Positions 37,339 to 45,389 of a stretch of DNA of 64,000 nt are shown here, piece by piece. Position numbers and translations under genes: made by a program. The notes below the pieces were generated by a model. It was not told the origin of the DNA. It did not search any database and saw only the letters and a program-made list of their open reading frames with translations. The stretch is from Rhodococcus jostii NBRC 16295 (GTDB lineage: Bacteria; Actinomycetota; Actinomycetes; Mycobacteriales; Mycobacteriaceae): NCBI RefSeq assembly GCF_001894825.1, contig NZ_BCWY01000040.1, positions 20,378 through 84,377 on the forward strand, read 5' to 3'. How positions within the stretch are numbered: the stretch's first letter is position 1; each line of letters opens with the position of its first letter.

Positions 37339-37725
37339 ATGACCCAGAACGAAAACAGCCATCCCGTGGTGGAGGCGATGAAGGCCGGCGGCAGCTGGAA
37401 TCCACTCTGGGATGGGCTCAACGAGATGGACCCGGACTGGACCGAGCTATACATGAAGATGGCGATGCAGCCCTACCGAAGTGGAGTTCTCTCGCCGAAG
37501 GTCATCCAACTGCTGTGCATCGCCGTCGACGCCGCCGCCACCCACATGTACGCGCCGGGCACCAGACGCCACATCCAGGCCGCGCTGGACATCGGGGTGA
37601 CACCCCAGGAGATCCTCGAGGTGCTCAAACTGTCCACCGTCGTGGGAATCCACTCCTGCAACCTCGGCGTCCCGATACTCGTCGAGGAGATGGCCGCGCA
37701 CGAGCGCCGTCAGGCGGCCAACTGA
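37339..37725 (+). CDS. carboxymuconolactone decarboxylase (CMD)-family protein
   Basis: 128 residues from ATG 37339 (4 bp after GGAGG; an ATG three bases earlier is too close to it). The AhpD/CMD helical fold is seen in LSPKVIQLLCIAVDAAATHMYAPGTRRHIQAALDIGVTPQEILEVL (in parts). The AhpD-type CxxC pair is absent and a HMYAPGTRRH segment holds two histidines, so it is not a peroxidase. Probably a small lyase or decarboxylase acting on an intermediate of the BKACE pathway; no closer assignment possible. Confidence 0.85.
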   Translation: MTQNENSHPVVEAMKAGGSWNPLWDGLNEMDPDWTELYMKMAMQPYRSGVLSPKVIQLLCIAVDAAATHMYAPGTRRHIQAALDIGVTPQEILEVLKLSTVVGIHSCNLGVPILVEEMAAHERRQAAN

Positions 37726-38019
37726 CCCTGCGGTCAGCCGTCAAGCTGAAGCTGCGTCGTACTGCTTGGACGTGGCTATGGGTGAACGCGTGCATATGGG
37801 TGCCCAGTTGACCTCGCAACCTCACAGACGAGGGACTCCGAGCGTGGTGCGGGTACGGCGGGGTCTCTGGTTCTGAGGTAGGGCATGCCAGGTGGCCGGA
37901 GCATCCTGCTGTTGCAGCGGACCGATGACTGTCGAGAAACGAGCGAGTACCGCAGCGCGGCAGGGCCTTCCGGTGTCGAGGACTTACGAGAGCCGGCCAG
38001 GAGACGAAAGGAAACCGAG

Positions 38020-38844
38020 ATGAAGCTGCAGGGCAAGGTGGGGGTGGTCACGGGGGCGGCCCAAGGACTGGGGAGAACCATCGCGGTGGCGATGGCCGAG
38101 GAGGGTGCGGACATCGTCGCCTGCGACATCCAGGCGGACAAATTGGCGGACGTTGCGGGAGAAATCGAAGCACGCGGCCGACAGTGCCTGCCTGTGAGCT
38201 GCGACGTCTCGGACAGCGCCGCGGTTCGAGAGATGTTCGCCCGAACGGTAGCGCGGTTCGGCACCGTGCACATCCTGGTCAACAACGCTGCTCTGGTACC
38301 GAACTCTCCCGCCGAGGAGGAGCGGCGCAACCGGCAATACGCGCACCTGACCACGCCGACGCCGCGGCGGTCCCTCGGTATCACCAGCGACCTCACCGAC
38401 GAGGACTGGCTCAAGTGGTGGGATGTCAACGTCCACGGAACCTTCTACTGCACCCGCGAAGCGTTGACGTTCATGCAGGCCCAGCAGTACGGCCGGATCA
38501 TCAACATCGCGTCGATCGCGGGCATCTCCGCGGCCAGCACGCACAGCCCGGGATACTCCGCAAGCAAGGCTGCGGTCGCCGGCTTCACCAAGACCGTGGC
38601 ACTGGATGTCGCCGGCGCCAACATCTGTGTCAACGCGATTGCCTGCGGGGCAGTGATGACACCACAATTCGAGGAGTATCTCGCCCGAGCGACCGATCAG
38701 CAGCGAAATAGCCTGTACCAGATCATCCCGCTCGGCCGTCTCGGGCGGCCGGAAGAGTACGCCTCTCTCGCCGTCTACCTCGCCGGGGACTCTCACTACC
38801 TGGTGGGCCAGGTCATCAGCCCCAACGGGGGCGCGGTCATCTGA
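38020..38844 (+). CDS. short-chain dehydrogenase/reductase at the end of the BKACE cluster
   Basis: 274 residues from ATG 38020, RBS AAGGAAA. NAD(P) motif TGAAQGLG, NNA, catalytic Ser in NIASIAGIS and YSASK. An insertion of ~25 residues after LVNNAALVPNS (EEERRNRQYAHL region) precedes the DEDWLKWWDVNVHG helix, longer than in most SDRs and probably shaping the active site. The 294 bp before it (37726-38019) hold nothing I recognise, so it is likely transcribed separately. Oxidation of a beta-hydroxy acid to the beta-keto acid needed by BKACE would fit. Confidence 0.9.
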   Translation: MKLQGKVGVVTGAAQGLGRTIAVAMAEEGADIVACDIQADKLADVAGEIEARGRQCLPVSCDVSDSAAVREMFARTVARFGTVHILVNNAALVPNSPAEEERRNRQYAHLTTPTPRRSLGITSDLTDEDWLKWWDVNVHGTFYCTREALTFMQAQQYGRIINIASIAGISAASTHSPGYSASKAAVAGFTKTVALDVAGANICVNAIACGAVMTPQFEEYLARATDQQRNSLYQIIPLGRLGRPEEYASLAVYLAGDSHYLVGQVISPNGGAVI

Positions 38845-38885
38845 CGGACGGTTCACCTGATCCCGCAGGCGCAGAAGAATACCGG

Positions 38886-39089
38886 GTGATTGAGGTGGTT
38901 GATTGCCGTACTCGGTTTGCCGCGCTGTGGTTGGCGGTGTTCGTCGACCTCGCCGCAGCGCTGGTGACGATCGTCGCCTTCTTCGTGGCGGCGGTCCTCG
39001 GTTACCTGGTCTACGTCGGTGACGGGGCACCGACGACGGGTCGGCGGCGCCGGGTCCGGGCGCCGTGGGTCTTCATGACGGTGCACTGA
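38886..39089 (+). CDS. possible small membrane protein
   Basis: GTG 38886 opens a 67-residue frame with a 34-residue strongly hydrophobic stretch (FAALWLAVFVDLAAALV then VAFFVAAVLGYLVYV) and a basic C-terminus. There is no clear RBS, and the frame opposite it is not gene-like. It fills the gap between the SDR and the AraC gene. Could equally be chance. Confidence 0.3.
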   Translation: MIEVVDCRTRFAALWLAVFVDLAAALVTIVAFFVAAVLGYLVYVGDGAPTTGRRRRVRAPWVFMTVH

Positions 39090-39132
39090 TCGTCGTGACA
39101 GTGGTGAGCGGTGCGGTGCCGCAAGCCCGGAT

Positions 39133-40209
39133 CTATTCCGGGGCAGAGGGGGTGACTGGTCGGAGCGAGCCCTCGGGACGCCGGCGGGTGGGGGTGCCGA
39201 CTGCGGGAGACGTCGAATCCTGCGCCGCCTTCCAGGCTTTCGGGCTGCATCCGAAGCGGTCTTTGAACCACCGCGAGAACGAACTGAGCGCGGAGAATCC
39301 GAGTTCGCCGGCGATGTCGGTCAAGGATCGGTCGTGGCGGGCGACGTAGCGTTGCGCCAGATCGATCCGCACCGAATCCACCAGCGAAGAGAACGTCGCG
39401 TCCGACCGGGTGAGGTGGCGGTGCAGTGTTCGCCGATCCATGCCGAGGCTGCGGGCGACATACGCGGCCGAGCACCGCTCGGTCGCCAGGAGCGACTCGA
39501 CCAGGGTTCGGACGCGATCAACGGTGGTCGTGTCCTCGGGCGGGACGAGCGCCTCCAGGTACTGCCGGGTGTAGGGCCGCAGCAAAGGGTCCGACATCGC
39601 GTTGACGGCATCGAGGTCGCGCGCGTAGACGACGATCCCGTTGAGGGTGTGCCCGAACTGGATTCGGGGGCCGAGGATACGGTGGTGTGTGCCTAAGACC
39701 GCCGGAGCGTCGTGCACGAAACACACCGTCAACGGCTCCCAGTCGTCGTGGAGCAACTCGCGCAGGATCCGGCAGACCGAGGCGACGGCGATCTCGATGC
39801 CCTGCCGACCGAACGTGACACCCGGGGCAGTGTCGACCTGCACAGTGGCCAGCCCGTTCGCTTCGACCAGCCGGGCGCGCAGCGCCTCGTTGTGCAAATT
39901 GACATGCCGCAGAACCATGCCCAAGGCGCTGCGCACGTCCGGTTCCTCCCGCGCGATCAACCCCACCGGACCCAGGTTGGACATCCCTCGGGCCGCCGCC
40001 AGCCGAAGCCCGAAATCCTCGCACCGGGTTTCGGCGGCGGACAACTCGAACAGCCGCGACACCGAGTCGACGGGCAGCCACCCGTCACCGGAACCGAGCG
40101 CGGCCGGATCGACCCCGACCGAGCGCATCACTGGGAGAGGGTCCCGCCCCAGAGTCAGCATGAGATTGACATAGCCGTTGAGCACGGCATTGCGCACCAG
40201 ATACTGCAT
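39133..40209 (-). CDS. AraC-family transcriptional regulator (OruR/GadR-type ligand domain)
   Basis: 358 residues from ATG 40209 (a TTG at 40233 is an alternative). N-terminal ~200 residues match the ligand-binding domain of the OruR-like AraC subgroup (LNGYVNLMLTLGRDP, RGMSNLGPVGLIAREEP); the C-terminal two-HTH domain ends LTDIAGELGFSALSSFSRWFKDRFGCSPKAW (in parts). Convergent with the SDR gene and the nearest regulator to the BKACE operon, so it may activate that pathway. Confidence 0.88.
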   Translation of the reverse strand: MQYLVRNAVLNGYVNLMLTLGRDPLPVMRSVGVDPAALGSGDGWLPVDSVSRLFELSAAETRCEDFGLRLAAARGMSNLGPVGLIAREEPDVRSALGMVLRHVNLHNEALRARLVEANGLATVQVDTAPGVTFGRQGIEIAVASVCRILRELLHDDWEPLTVCFVHDAPAVLGTHHRILGPRIQFGHTLNGIVVYARDLDAVNAMSDPLLRPYTRQYLEALVPPEDTTTVDRVRTLVESLLATERCSAAYVARSLGMDRRTLHRHLTRSDATFSSLVDSVRIDLAQRYVARHDRSLTDIAGELGFSALSSFSRWFKDRFGCSPKAWKAAQDSTSPAVGTPTRRRPEGSLRPVTPSAPE

Positions 40210-40296
40210 CCTCACCCTGTCCCGAACAGTCAAAGATTCTGACCCGTGAGGTCAATTGTAGTCGTTCTTGGCGGCCGAACTCGACCATCATCCGTA

Positions 40297-40338
40297 TCGA
40301 CATGCCCGGGTCGACGTGCCCGGGTCGACGTGCCCGGG
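40297..40338 (+). repeat. 14-bp tandem repeat, three copies
   Basis: TCGACATGCCCGGG followed by two exact copies of TCGACGTGCCCGGG, in the 303-bp gene-free region 40210-40512 between the AraC and TetR genes. Each unit contains the palindrome CCCGGG. Otherwise I see no gene or clear promoter in this gap. Confidence 0.9.
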
Positions 40339-40512
40339 GCAGGCGGATCCCCGCCCTCGTGCGTGCGCGCCCTACCCGGTCAAGGGCCAGGTACGTGGTT
40401 CACCGCCGCTGCGGTCGTCGCGGTATCCTCACCTCAACCGAACCTTCGGTCGGCTCCCCCGAACGGCGGCGCACCGATGCGGTGGACTACTGCACCTGGA
40501 AGGATTGCGCGC

Positions 40513-41124
40513 ATGACTACGGCACGCCCCGCACGGAAGACCGGATCGCCCGGACGTCCCGGCTACGACCTCGACTCGCTGCTCGCAGTCGCCGTCAAGG
40601 TCTTCAACGACAAGGGCTACGACGGCACCAGCATGGAGGTGCTGGCCCAGCGCCTGGGAATCACGAAGTCGTCGATCTACCACCACGTGTCCGGGAAGTC
40701 GGAGCTGCTCGAACTGGCACTGTCGCGCGCACTCAACGCCCTGTTCGCGGTCACCACCGAGGAGAAGGCAACGAGCGGCCGGTACATCGACCGTCTCGAG
40801 TACCTGGTCCGTCGCAGTGTCGAGGTCCTCGCCGCCGAACTCCCCTACGTCACCCTGCTGCTGCGCGTGCGCGGCAACACCGCGGTGGAGCGCCGCGCAC
40901 TCGCCCGCCGCCGCGAGTTCGACGCCTTCGTCAGCGACCTCGTCGTCGCTGCGGCGGAGGAGGGCGACCTGCGGCCCGGAATCGATCCCGCGCTCACCAG
41001 CCGACTCGTGTTCGGCACGGTCAACTCGCTGATCGAGTGGTACCGCCCCCGCACCGGCGGGACGGTCGCCGATCTCGCGGACGCCGTCGTCGAGCTGACA
41101 TTCGACGGGCTGCGTCGCACCTGA
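40513..41124 (+). CDS. TetR-family transcriptional regulator
   Basis: 203 residues from ATG 40513. HTH: YDLDSLLAVAVKVFNDKGYDGTSMEVLAQRLGITKSSIYHHVSGKSELL, in parts, is a canonical TetR domain; the C-terminal part resembles regulators of phenylacetate or fatty-acid genes (LVRRSVEVLAAELPYVTLLLRV). No obvious target nearby; the tandem 14-bp repeats just upstream could be its own binding region. Confidence 0.85.
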   Translation: MTTARPARKTGSPGRPGYDLDSLLAVAVKVFNDKGYDGTSMEVLAQRLGITKSSIYHHVSGKSELLELALSRALNALFAVTTEEKATSGRYIDRLEYLVRRSVEVLAAELPYVTLLLRVRGNTAVERRALARRREFDAFVSDLVVAAAEEGDLRPGIDPALTSRLVFGTVNSLIEWYRPRTGGTVADLADAVVELTFDGLRRT

Positions 41125-41126
41125 CC

Positions 41127-41507
41127 TCAGAGGGTGTCGACATCCAGCAGGTGTTCGATGCCGCGCAGATCGTCCGCGTTGCGGGTGAGGAGTCGGGCGT
41201 TGTTCGCGTGCGCGGTGGCGGCGATCATCAGATCGAGGGCTCTGGGCTGAGGTTTGCGGCCGTACGCTCGCACAGCCGCGGCCAACTGCCCGTAACTTCG
41301 AGCGACACCGGCGTCGACGGGTAAGGGTTCGAACTTGCGTTCCACGGCGATCAGGCGCTGTAACCGCAGAGCTCGCTGTTCCGCGGTGGTCGCGACCAGG
41401 AGTCCGAAGTGCAGTTCCGCCAGGCTCACAGCACTGATCGCGATCTCCCCGTCGATGGGCGGGACATCGCTCGCGATCAGGATGCTCGTATCGAGCACCG
41501 TTCTCAC
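41127..41507 (-). CDS. vapC: PIN-domain ribonuclease toxin VapC
   Basis: 126 residues from GTG 41507, overlapping the antitoxin stop by 4 bp (GTGA). The four PIN acidic residues are in place: D6 (VLDTS), E31 (SLAEL), D92 (ALDLMIAATA) and D112 (NADDL). Expected to be a Mg-dependent RNase that cleaves tRNA or rRNA when freed from VapB. An earlier ATG at 41519 would extend into the antitoxin and is less likely. Confidence 0.92.
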   Translation of the reverse strand: MRTVLDTSILIASDVPPIDGEIAISAVSLAELHFGLLVATTAEQRALRLQRLIAVERKFEPLPVDAGVARSYGQLAAAVRAYGRKPQPRALDLMIAATAHANNARLLTRNADDLRGIEHLLDVDTL

Positions 41508-41752
41508 CGCGGGGCCCACGGGTCAACGATCGGGTCGTCGATCAGGCCGCGGTCGGCCTCCCACGTCGGATCGGTGTCTGTCTGAAAGACGTCGGCGACC
41601 TCATCGAAGGAACACCACGTCTTCCGCCCGGCCGGGCCCAGGATCGCGCTCGGTCGGCCGGCGACCGTGATCAGCATCGTCTCCCCAGCTTCAGCACGTT
41701 TGACGTAGTCACTGGCGTGCTGGCGCAGTTCCTTCAACCCCAAGCTCTCCAT
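41504..41752 (-). CDS. vapB: VapB-type antitoxin (Phd/YefM-like N-terminus)
   Basis: 82 residues. SLGLKELRQHASDYVKRAEAGETMLITVAGRP is the Phd/YefM dimerisation and DNA-binding domain; the C-terminal third (DEVADVF to DPWAPR) would wrap the toxin. Precedes and overlaps vapC. Autoregulation is expected, and a palindrome lies 9 bp upstream of its ATG. Confidence 0.9.
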   Translation of the reverse strand: MESLGLKELRQHASDYVKRAEAGETMLITVAGRPSAILGPAGRKTWCSFDEVADVFQTDTDPTWEADRGLIDDPIVDPWAPR

Positions 41753-41760
41753 ACCCCAGG

Positions 41761-41776
41761 GTAGCACTAATGCTAC
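41761..41776. promoter_or_regulatory. vapBC operator candidate
   Basis: GTAGCA-CTAA-TGCTAC, perfect 6-bp arms, between vapB and the end of the upstream oxygenase gene; the stop codon of that gene (41773-41775) lies inside the right arm. Close spacing to the vapB ATG (41752) fits an autorepression site. Confidence 0.65.
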
Positions 41777-42630
41777 TTCGAGCTGTCCACCATGCCGTCG
41801 CACGCCTTGCGCGCGATCGGAGTCAGCCGCCACCGCTCGGGAAGGAACCGGAAACCGATCCGCACGGCCGCACCGAATCGGCGAAGCCTGCGTTCGTCGT
41901 TCGCGGACCAGTCCCAGCCGAGCGTGTCCCGGGCTGCGGGAGGCAGTGTTCCCCGGGCAATCCACACGAGCAACCGTCCGAGGCCCGGACCGATGACCCG
42001 CCACACCACCGCGGGAATGCGGTCGTCGGGTGACGGGGTCGGCAGCCCGTTGAGCAACCGCGACCGGCGCACCGTCTCGGTCTTCATGAGCACCGTGCCG
42101 ACCATCTCGTTCCAGTAGTCCACGAAATCGTCGTACGTCCCGGGCAGGTTGGTGGCCGACACCCCGTAGAGCGCGTACCACTGCTTCGACTCCTGATACA
42201 GCTGCTCCTTCTCGGACCGGCTGAGCGGTTCACCGAAGTACTCGGCGACCACGTACTGGGTGGCCAGGAACGTGGCATGCGCCCAGAAATACGGGCCGGG
42301 GTTCAGCGCGTGGTACCGCCGACCGTCGTCTGTTGTGCCCTTGATGTCCTTGTGCATGTCCCGGATCATCTGGGCCTCCGCGCCGGTCGGGTCGTAGAGC
42401 GCGCGGATGATGGGCCCCGCGGAACGGGCCAGCCGGGCCATCTCGTTGTCGAAGACCGCCGAGTGCTGCACGAGGGCGGTGTCGATGACGGGATGCATCA
42501 CCTGGAGCGTGCCCGACCACGAGATGAGCAGCGCGGTTCGCCAGTCACCGAATCGGTGCCACGTCAGCGAGTCCGGCCCGAGTGGCACCAGAGCCGAATG
42601 GCGTTGGGACGGAAGCTCGGTGGTGGTCAT
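41773..42630 (-). CDS. MpaB/latex-clearing-type oxygenase (DUF2236)
   Basis: 285 residues from ATG 42630. The DUF2236 family pattern is seen in FGDWRTALLISWSGTLQVMHP, GPYFWAHATFLATQYVVAEYFG and YDDFVDYWNEMVGTVL. Characterised relatives (rubber oxygenase Lcp, fungal MpaB) are heme b-dependent oxygenases. No Tat or Sec signal, unlike Lcp, so it acts inside the cell. Divergent from a TetR gene with a perfect palindrome between them, so its substrate probably also serves as inducer. Confidence 0.85.
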   Translation of the reverse strand: MTTTELPSQRHSALVPLGPDSLTWHRFGDWRTALLISWSGTLQVMHPVIDTALVQHSAVFDNEMARLARSAGPIIRALYDPTGAEAQMIRDMHKDIKGTTDDGRRYHALNPGPYFWAHATFLATQYVVAEYFGEPLSRSEKEQLYQESKQWYALYGVSATNLPGTYDDFVDYWNEMVGTVLMKTETVRRSRLLNGLPTPSPDDRIPAVVWRVIGPGLGRLLVWIARGTLPPAARDTLGWDWSANDERRLRRFGAAVRIGFRFLPERWRLTPIARKACDGMVDSSK

Positions 42631-42678
42631 GGCGATCTCCTGATGCGATTCGATCGGGGACTGGTGCATTCAGGATGA

Positions 42679-42704
42679 CTGTTGACATCACATGATGTCA
42701 ACAG
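42679..42704. promoter_or_regulatory. perfect 26-bp palindrome, TetR operator between divergent genes
   Basis: Arms CTGTTGACATCA and TGATGTCAACAG are exactly complementary around a 2-bp centre. Each arm contains TTGACA, a -35 consensus, one for each direction, so a bound repressor would block both promoters. It lies 49 bp from the oxygenase ATG and 54 bp from the TetR ATG. Confidence 0.8.
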
Positions 42705-42757
42705 CGAGGTGGCGAGGGCGCCCCGATCGTTACCGGGATCGGTGCGACGATGGTCGG

Positions 42758-43408
42758 ATGACCGACAGCGAGAACACTCGTGGTGCGCCCCGCAAATGGC
42801 GTGGCCAGGAGCCGGACGACCGCCGTGCGGCGAGGCGTGCGGCACTGATCGAGGCCGGCCTGCAGATCATGGGAACCGAGGGAACCGCGGCGACGACGAT
42901 GCGGGCGACCTGCCGTCAGGCGGGTCTCACCGAGCGCTACTTCTACGAGAGTTTCGACAACCGGGAGGCCCTGCTCGTCGCACTCCTCGACCACGTCGTC
43001 CTGGGCGCCCGGGACACCCTGCTCGGCGCCCTGGAATCAGCTCCGGCCGATCCGGGGAAACTCGTCCGCCACGTCGTGAAAGCATTCACCGGCTACATCG
43101 CCCAGGACCGGCGGCGTGGACGCATCATGTTCGTCGAGTCGCAGTCCGTGCCGGAACTGGCTCAGCGCGGCGAACAACTGGTGTCCGAGTTCACCACCCC
43201 GATGGCCGCGGCACTGAAAATGCTGGGTGTCGACGACGCACCCCGCGACGCCGTCAACACCCAGCTCAATGCGATCGCCTTGTTCGGGGCCATCGCCTTT
43301 CTGTATCAGCGCTGGCTCACCGGTAGCCCGAAGATCTCGCAGAAGCGGATCGTCGAGCACATCGCACTCACCATCGAGGCGCATGCGCCGGTGAACAGCA
43401 CGCCTTAG
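42758..43408 (+). CDS. TetR-family regulator, probable repressor of the MpaB-type gene
   Basis: 216 residues from ATG 42758. HTH RAALIEAGLQIMGTEGTAATTMRATCRQAGLTERYFYESFDNREALL (in parts) is intact. Gene pair and shared palindrome suggest it represses itself and the divergent oxygenase. Its stop overlaps the stop of the convergent membrane-protein gene by 4 bp. Confidence 0.88.
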   Translation: MTDSENTRGAPRKWRGQEPDDRRAARRAALIEAGLQIMGTEGTAATTMRATCRQAGLTERYFYESFDNREALLVALLDHVVLGARDTLLGALESAPADPGKLVRHVVKAFTGYIAQDRRRGRIMFVESQSVPELAQRGEQLVSEFTTPMAAALKMLGVDDAPRDAVNTQLNAIALFGAIAFLYQRWLTGSPKISQKRIVEHIALTIEAHAPVNSTP

Positions 43409-43872
43409 ACGTGGGCGGCACGCACCAGCGGTCGCCGCATCGCTTCCAGACCGGCGACAACTGCCGCGGCCACCACCACGTGCATGACGGAGAGCGCGAC
43501 GGTGCTGGCGGTGTCGAAGTCGGCCTGAATGGTGAGGGCGATCGTCGCGAGCGGCAGCAGAGCTCCGATCACTTCGGCCGGCCGGATGACGGCCACCCAT
43601 TTCAGCGAGATCAACGCGGACAGTGTCATCCCGAGCAGTATCGGAACGACCGTCAGGATGACGACACCGCCGGGCGCCACACTGCTGGTCTTACCGGCAT
43701 CCGTCATCTCGAACGAACCGCCGGCGGCCAGCCCCAGCAACCAGATCACCAGGTTGGGGACGAGCGCGCCGATCGCTGTCGCGGCGATCGCCCAGGGGCG
43801 GCTCAGTTCGAGCGTCGCCGGGTTGAGGCGTGAGGTCGTGGTTGCAGAAATCGTGGTTCCAGTGCTGGACAT
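43405..43872 (-). CDS. four-helix membrane protein, DUF6069-like
   Basis: 155 residues from ATG 43872, RBS AGGGGAG. Polar Ser/Thr-rich N-terminus, then four helices (PWAIAATAIGALVPNLVIWLL, VVILTVVPILLGMTLSALI, VIGALLPLATIALTI, TVALSVMHVVVAAAVV). This is the pattern of the DUF6069 family common in actinobacteria; function unknown. Confidence 0.75.
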   Translation of the reverse strand: MSSTGTTISATTTSRLNPATLELSRPWAIAATAIGALVPNLVIWLLGLAAGGSFEMTDAGKTSSVAPGGVVILTVVPILLGMTLSALISLKWVAVIRPAEVIGALLPLATIALTIQADFDTASTVALSVMHVVVAAAVVAGLEAMRRPLVRAAHV

Positions 43873-43960
43873 GTTCGTTACTCCCCTGTCGAGTGGACTT
43901 CGAATTGCTACTGACCGATCCTGCAACCTCAACCATTGTTTGGGTCAAGGCTTGAAATCG

Positions 43961-43980
43961 AGGTCTTTTCGGTGAGACCT
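43961..43980. promoter_or_regulatory. inverted repeat in the divergent DUF6069-like / deazaflavin reductase gap
   Basis: AGGTCT and AGACCT are perfect arms with 8 bp between them. It sits in the 171-bp divergent gap 43873-44043. Operator or hairpin cannot be told apart. Confidence 0.3.
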
Positions 43981-44043
43981 GACAGGTAGACCCGAGAGGA
44001 CCCGAAAACTCATCGCGGTCGGTCCCGATCGGCAACCTGAGGG

Positions 44044-44595
44044 ATGATGACGGCTATGAACGCAGCCCCCTCGACGCCTCCCCGATCGCGGCGGCTCCGC
44101 AACCCACTCCGCATTCTCGCGCGCTGGCTCGGCACCCGCGAGTGGATGATGCGAATGGCACCGGTGATCATCTGGCTGGAGTCGCACCTGCGCGCCTGGA
44201 CCGGCAACCGGGTGAGCCTCGTCGGCATCGGCGGACTGCAGTCTCTGCAGGTGACGGTCCCCGGCCGCAAGAGCGGCACCCCGAGGACGACGGCCCTGCT
44301 CTGCATTCCCTACGGCGACGGATACATCGTCACCGGTTCCAACTGGGGACGTCCCGAGCACCCGGCCTGGTCGGCGAACCTGCGCGCCGCCGACGAAGCA
44401 CTCGTCAAGGGCGGGTCCCACGAGTCGCGGATGCGCGTGCACATGGCCACCGGCGACGAACGCGAGAACCTCTGGAAGCTGGTGGTCGACTACTGGCCCG
44501 GCTACCTCATGGAGCATCGACGGTCCGGCGGACGCGAATTCCGGCTCTTCGTGCTGGAACCCACCGGATCGGCTACGACGACTCGCGAATCCTGA
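44044..44595 (+). CDS. deazaflavin (F420)-dependent nitroreductase-family protein
   Basis: 183 residues from ATG 44044. GRKSGTPRTTALLCIPYGDGYIVTGSNWG (in parts) followed by HPAWSANLRA is the signature of the Ddn/DUF385 split-barrel family that binds F420 or quinones. The N-terminal ~50 residues, basic and amphipathic, could anchor it to the membrane as in Ddn. Its last 23 bp overlap the convergent TetR gene. Confidence 0.87.
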   Translation: MMTAMNAAPSTPPRSRRLRNPLRILARWLGTREWMMRMAPVIIWLESHLRAWTGNRVSLVGIGGLQSLQVTVPGRKSGTPRTTALLCIPYGDGYIVTGSNWGRPEHPAWSANLRAADEALVKGGSHESRMRVHMATGDERENLWKLVVDYWPGYLMEHRRSGGREFRLFVLEPTGSATTTRES

Positions 44596-45157
44596 AGACC
44601 GGCTCCACGAAGCGCTCGACGGCGCGACGCTCCGCGGTCGCGTCGGGCAACGGCCAGGTCAACAGGACCAGGACGACGCGCACGATCCATCCCGCGGCCT
44701 CCTCGTCGGGCGCGATGCGGGTCAGTGAGATCGCCACCCGGCCGAGTTCGGGTGCGCGGGCCAGGTACTCGTCCGTGCGCCTGCGATGCGCCCCGGTCAA
44801 CCACCGCACCAGGGCCGGCTCCGCGCGGATCTCCACCACCGCCGCGAGTATCGCCTCGACGATCCGCTGCGAGTTCTCGAACGGCTCCAGCGCCTGCTCG
44901 ATGCGTTCCGCCACGGCGTCGGCGGCGCGGGACATCACGGCCTCGACGAGCGCCCGCTTGCCCCCGACATACCGGTAGAGCGTGGCGCGTGAGCACCCAG
45001 CACGCGCGGCGACCTGGTCGACATCCACCCCGTCGATTCCCTGTTCGCGGATGAGGTCGGCCGCGGCGGCGTGAATTCTCTCGACCGCGAGCACCCGCCG
45101 ACTGCCTCCGGTCAACCAGTCCACGTGTTCCTCGCCCACCGCTCCACCGTTCGACAC
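44573..45157 (-). CDS. TetR-family transcriptional regulator
   Basis: 194 residues from GTG 45157. HTH: RIHAAAADLIREQGIDGVDVDQVAARAGCSRATLYRYVGGKRALV (in parts). The ligand domain is of the short-chain type with VRWLTGAHRRRTDEYLARAPELG. Divergent from the P450 gene, with an inverted repeat 14 bp upstream of its own start; regulation of the P450 is plausible. Shares 23 bp of 3' end with the reductase gene. Confidence 0.85.
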   Translation of the reverse strand: MSNGGAVGEEHVDWLTGGSRRVLAVERIHAAAADLIREQGIDGVDVDQVAARAGCSRATLYRYVGGKRALVEAVMSRAADAVAERIEQALEPFENSQRIVEAILAAVVEIRAEPALVRWLTGAHRRRTDEYLARAPELGRVAISLTRIAPDEEAAGWIVRVVLVLLTWPLPDATAERRAVERFVEPVFRIRESS

Positions 45158-45171
45158 GTCGTCTTCGCTTT

Positions 45172-45186
45172 GTCTCGTCGTGAGAC
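45172..45186. promoter_or_regulatory. inverted repeat upstream of TetR gene
   Basis: GTCTC-GTCGT-GAGAC, with another TGTCTCG at 45211-45217. Candidate autoregulatory operator in the 232-bp gap between the TetR gene and the P450 gene; I see no other gene in that gap. Confidence 0.45.
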
Positions 45187-45389
45187 GAATTCCTGAAAAA
45201 TTCTAGAACATGTCTCGGTTCACGGACCCGTGATCAGCACAGACGGTTGCCGATCGGCGCGCGCCGAGACACGGGAAGACCAGCGTCCTGAACAGCGGAA
45301 TCTCACTTTTCTTCCGACTCTTGACAGCGCTCCCCTGCATCGCGAACCGTGGCTACCTGTAACAGGTTCTCGCCAGCAAGGAGTCTTCG

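Noticed and set aside
41761..41776. Terminator for the oxygenase gene
   Set aside because: Six-bp arms with an AT-rich centre are weak for termination in this GC range, and position directly before vapB fits an operator better.
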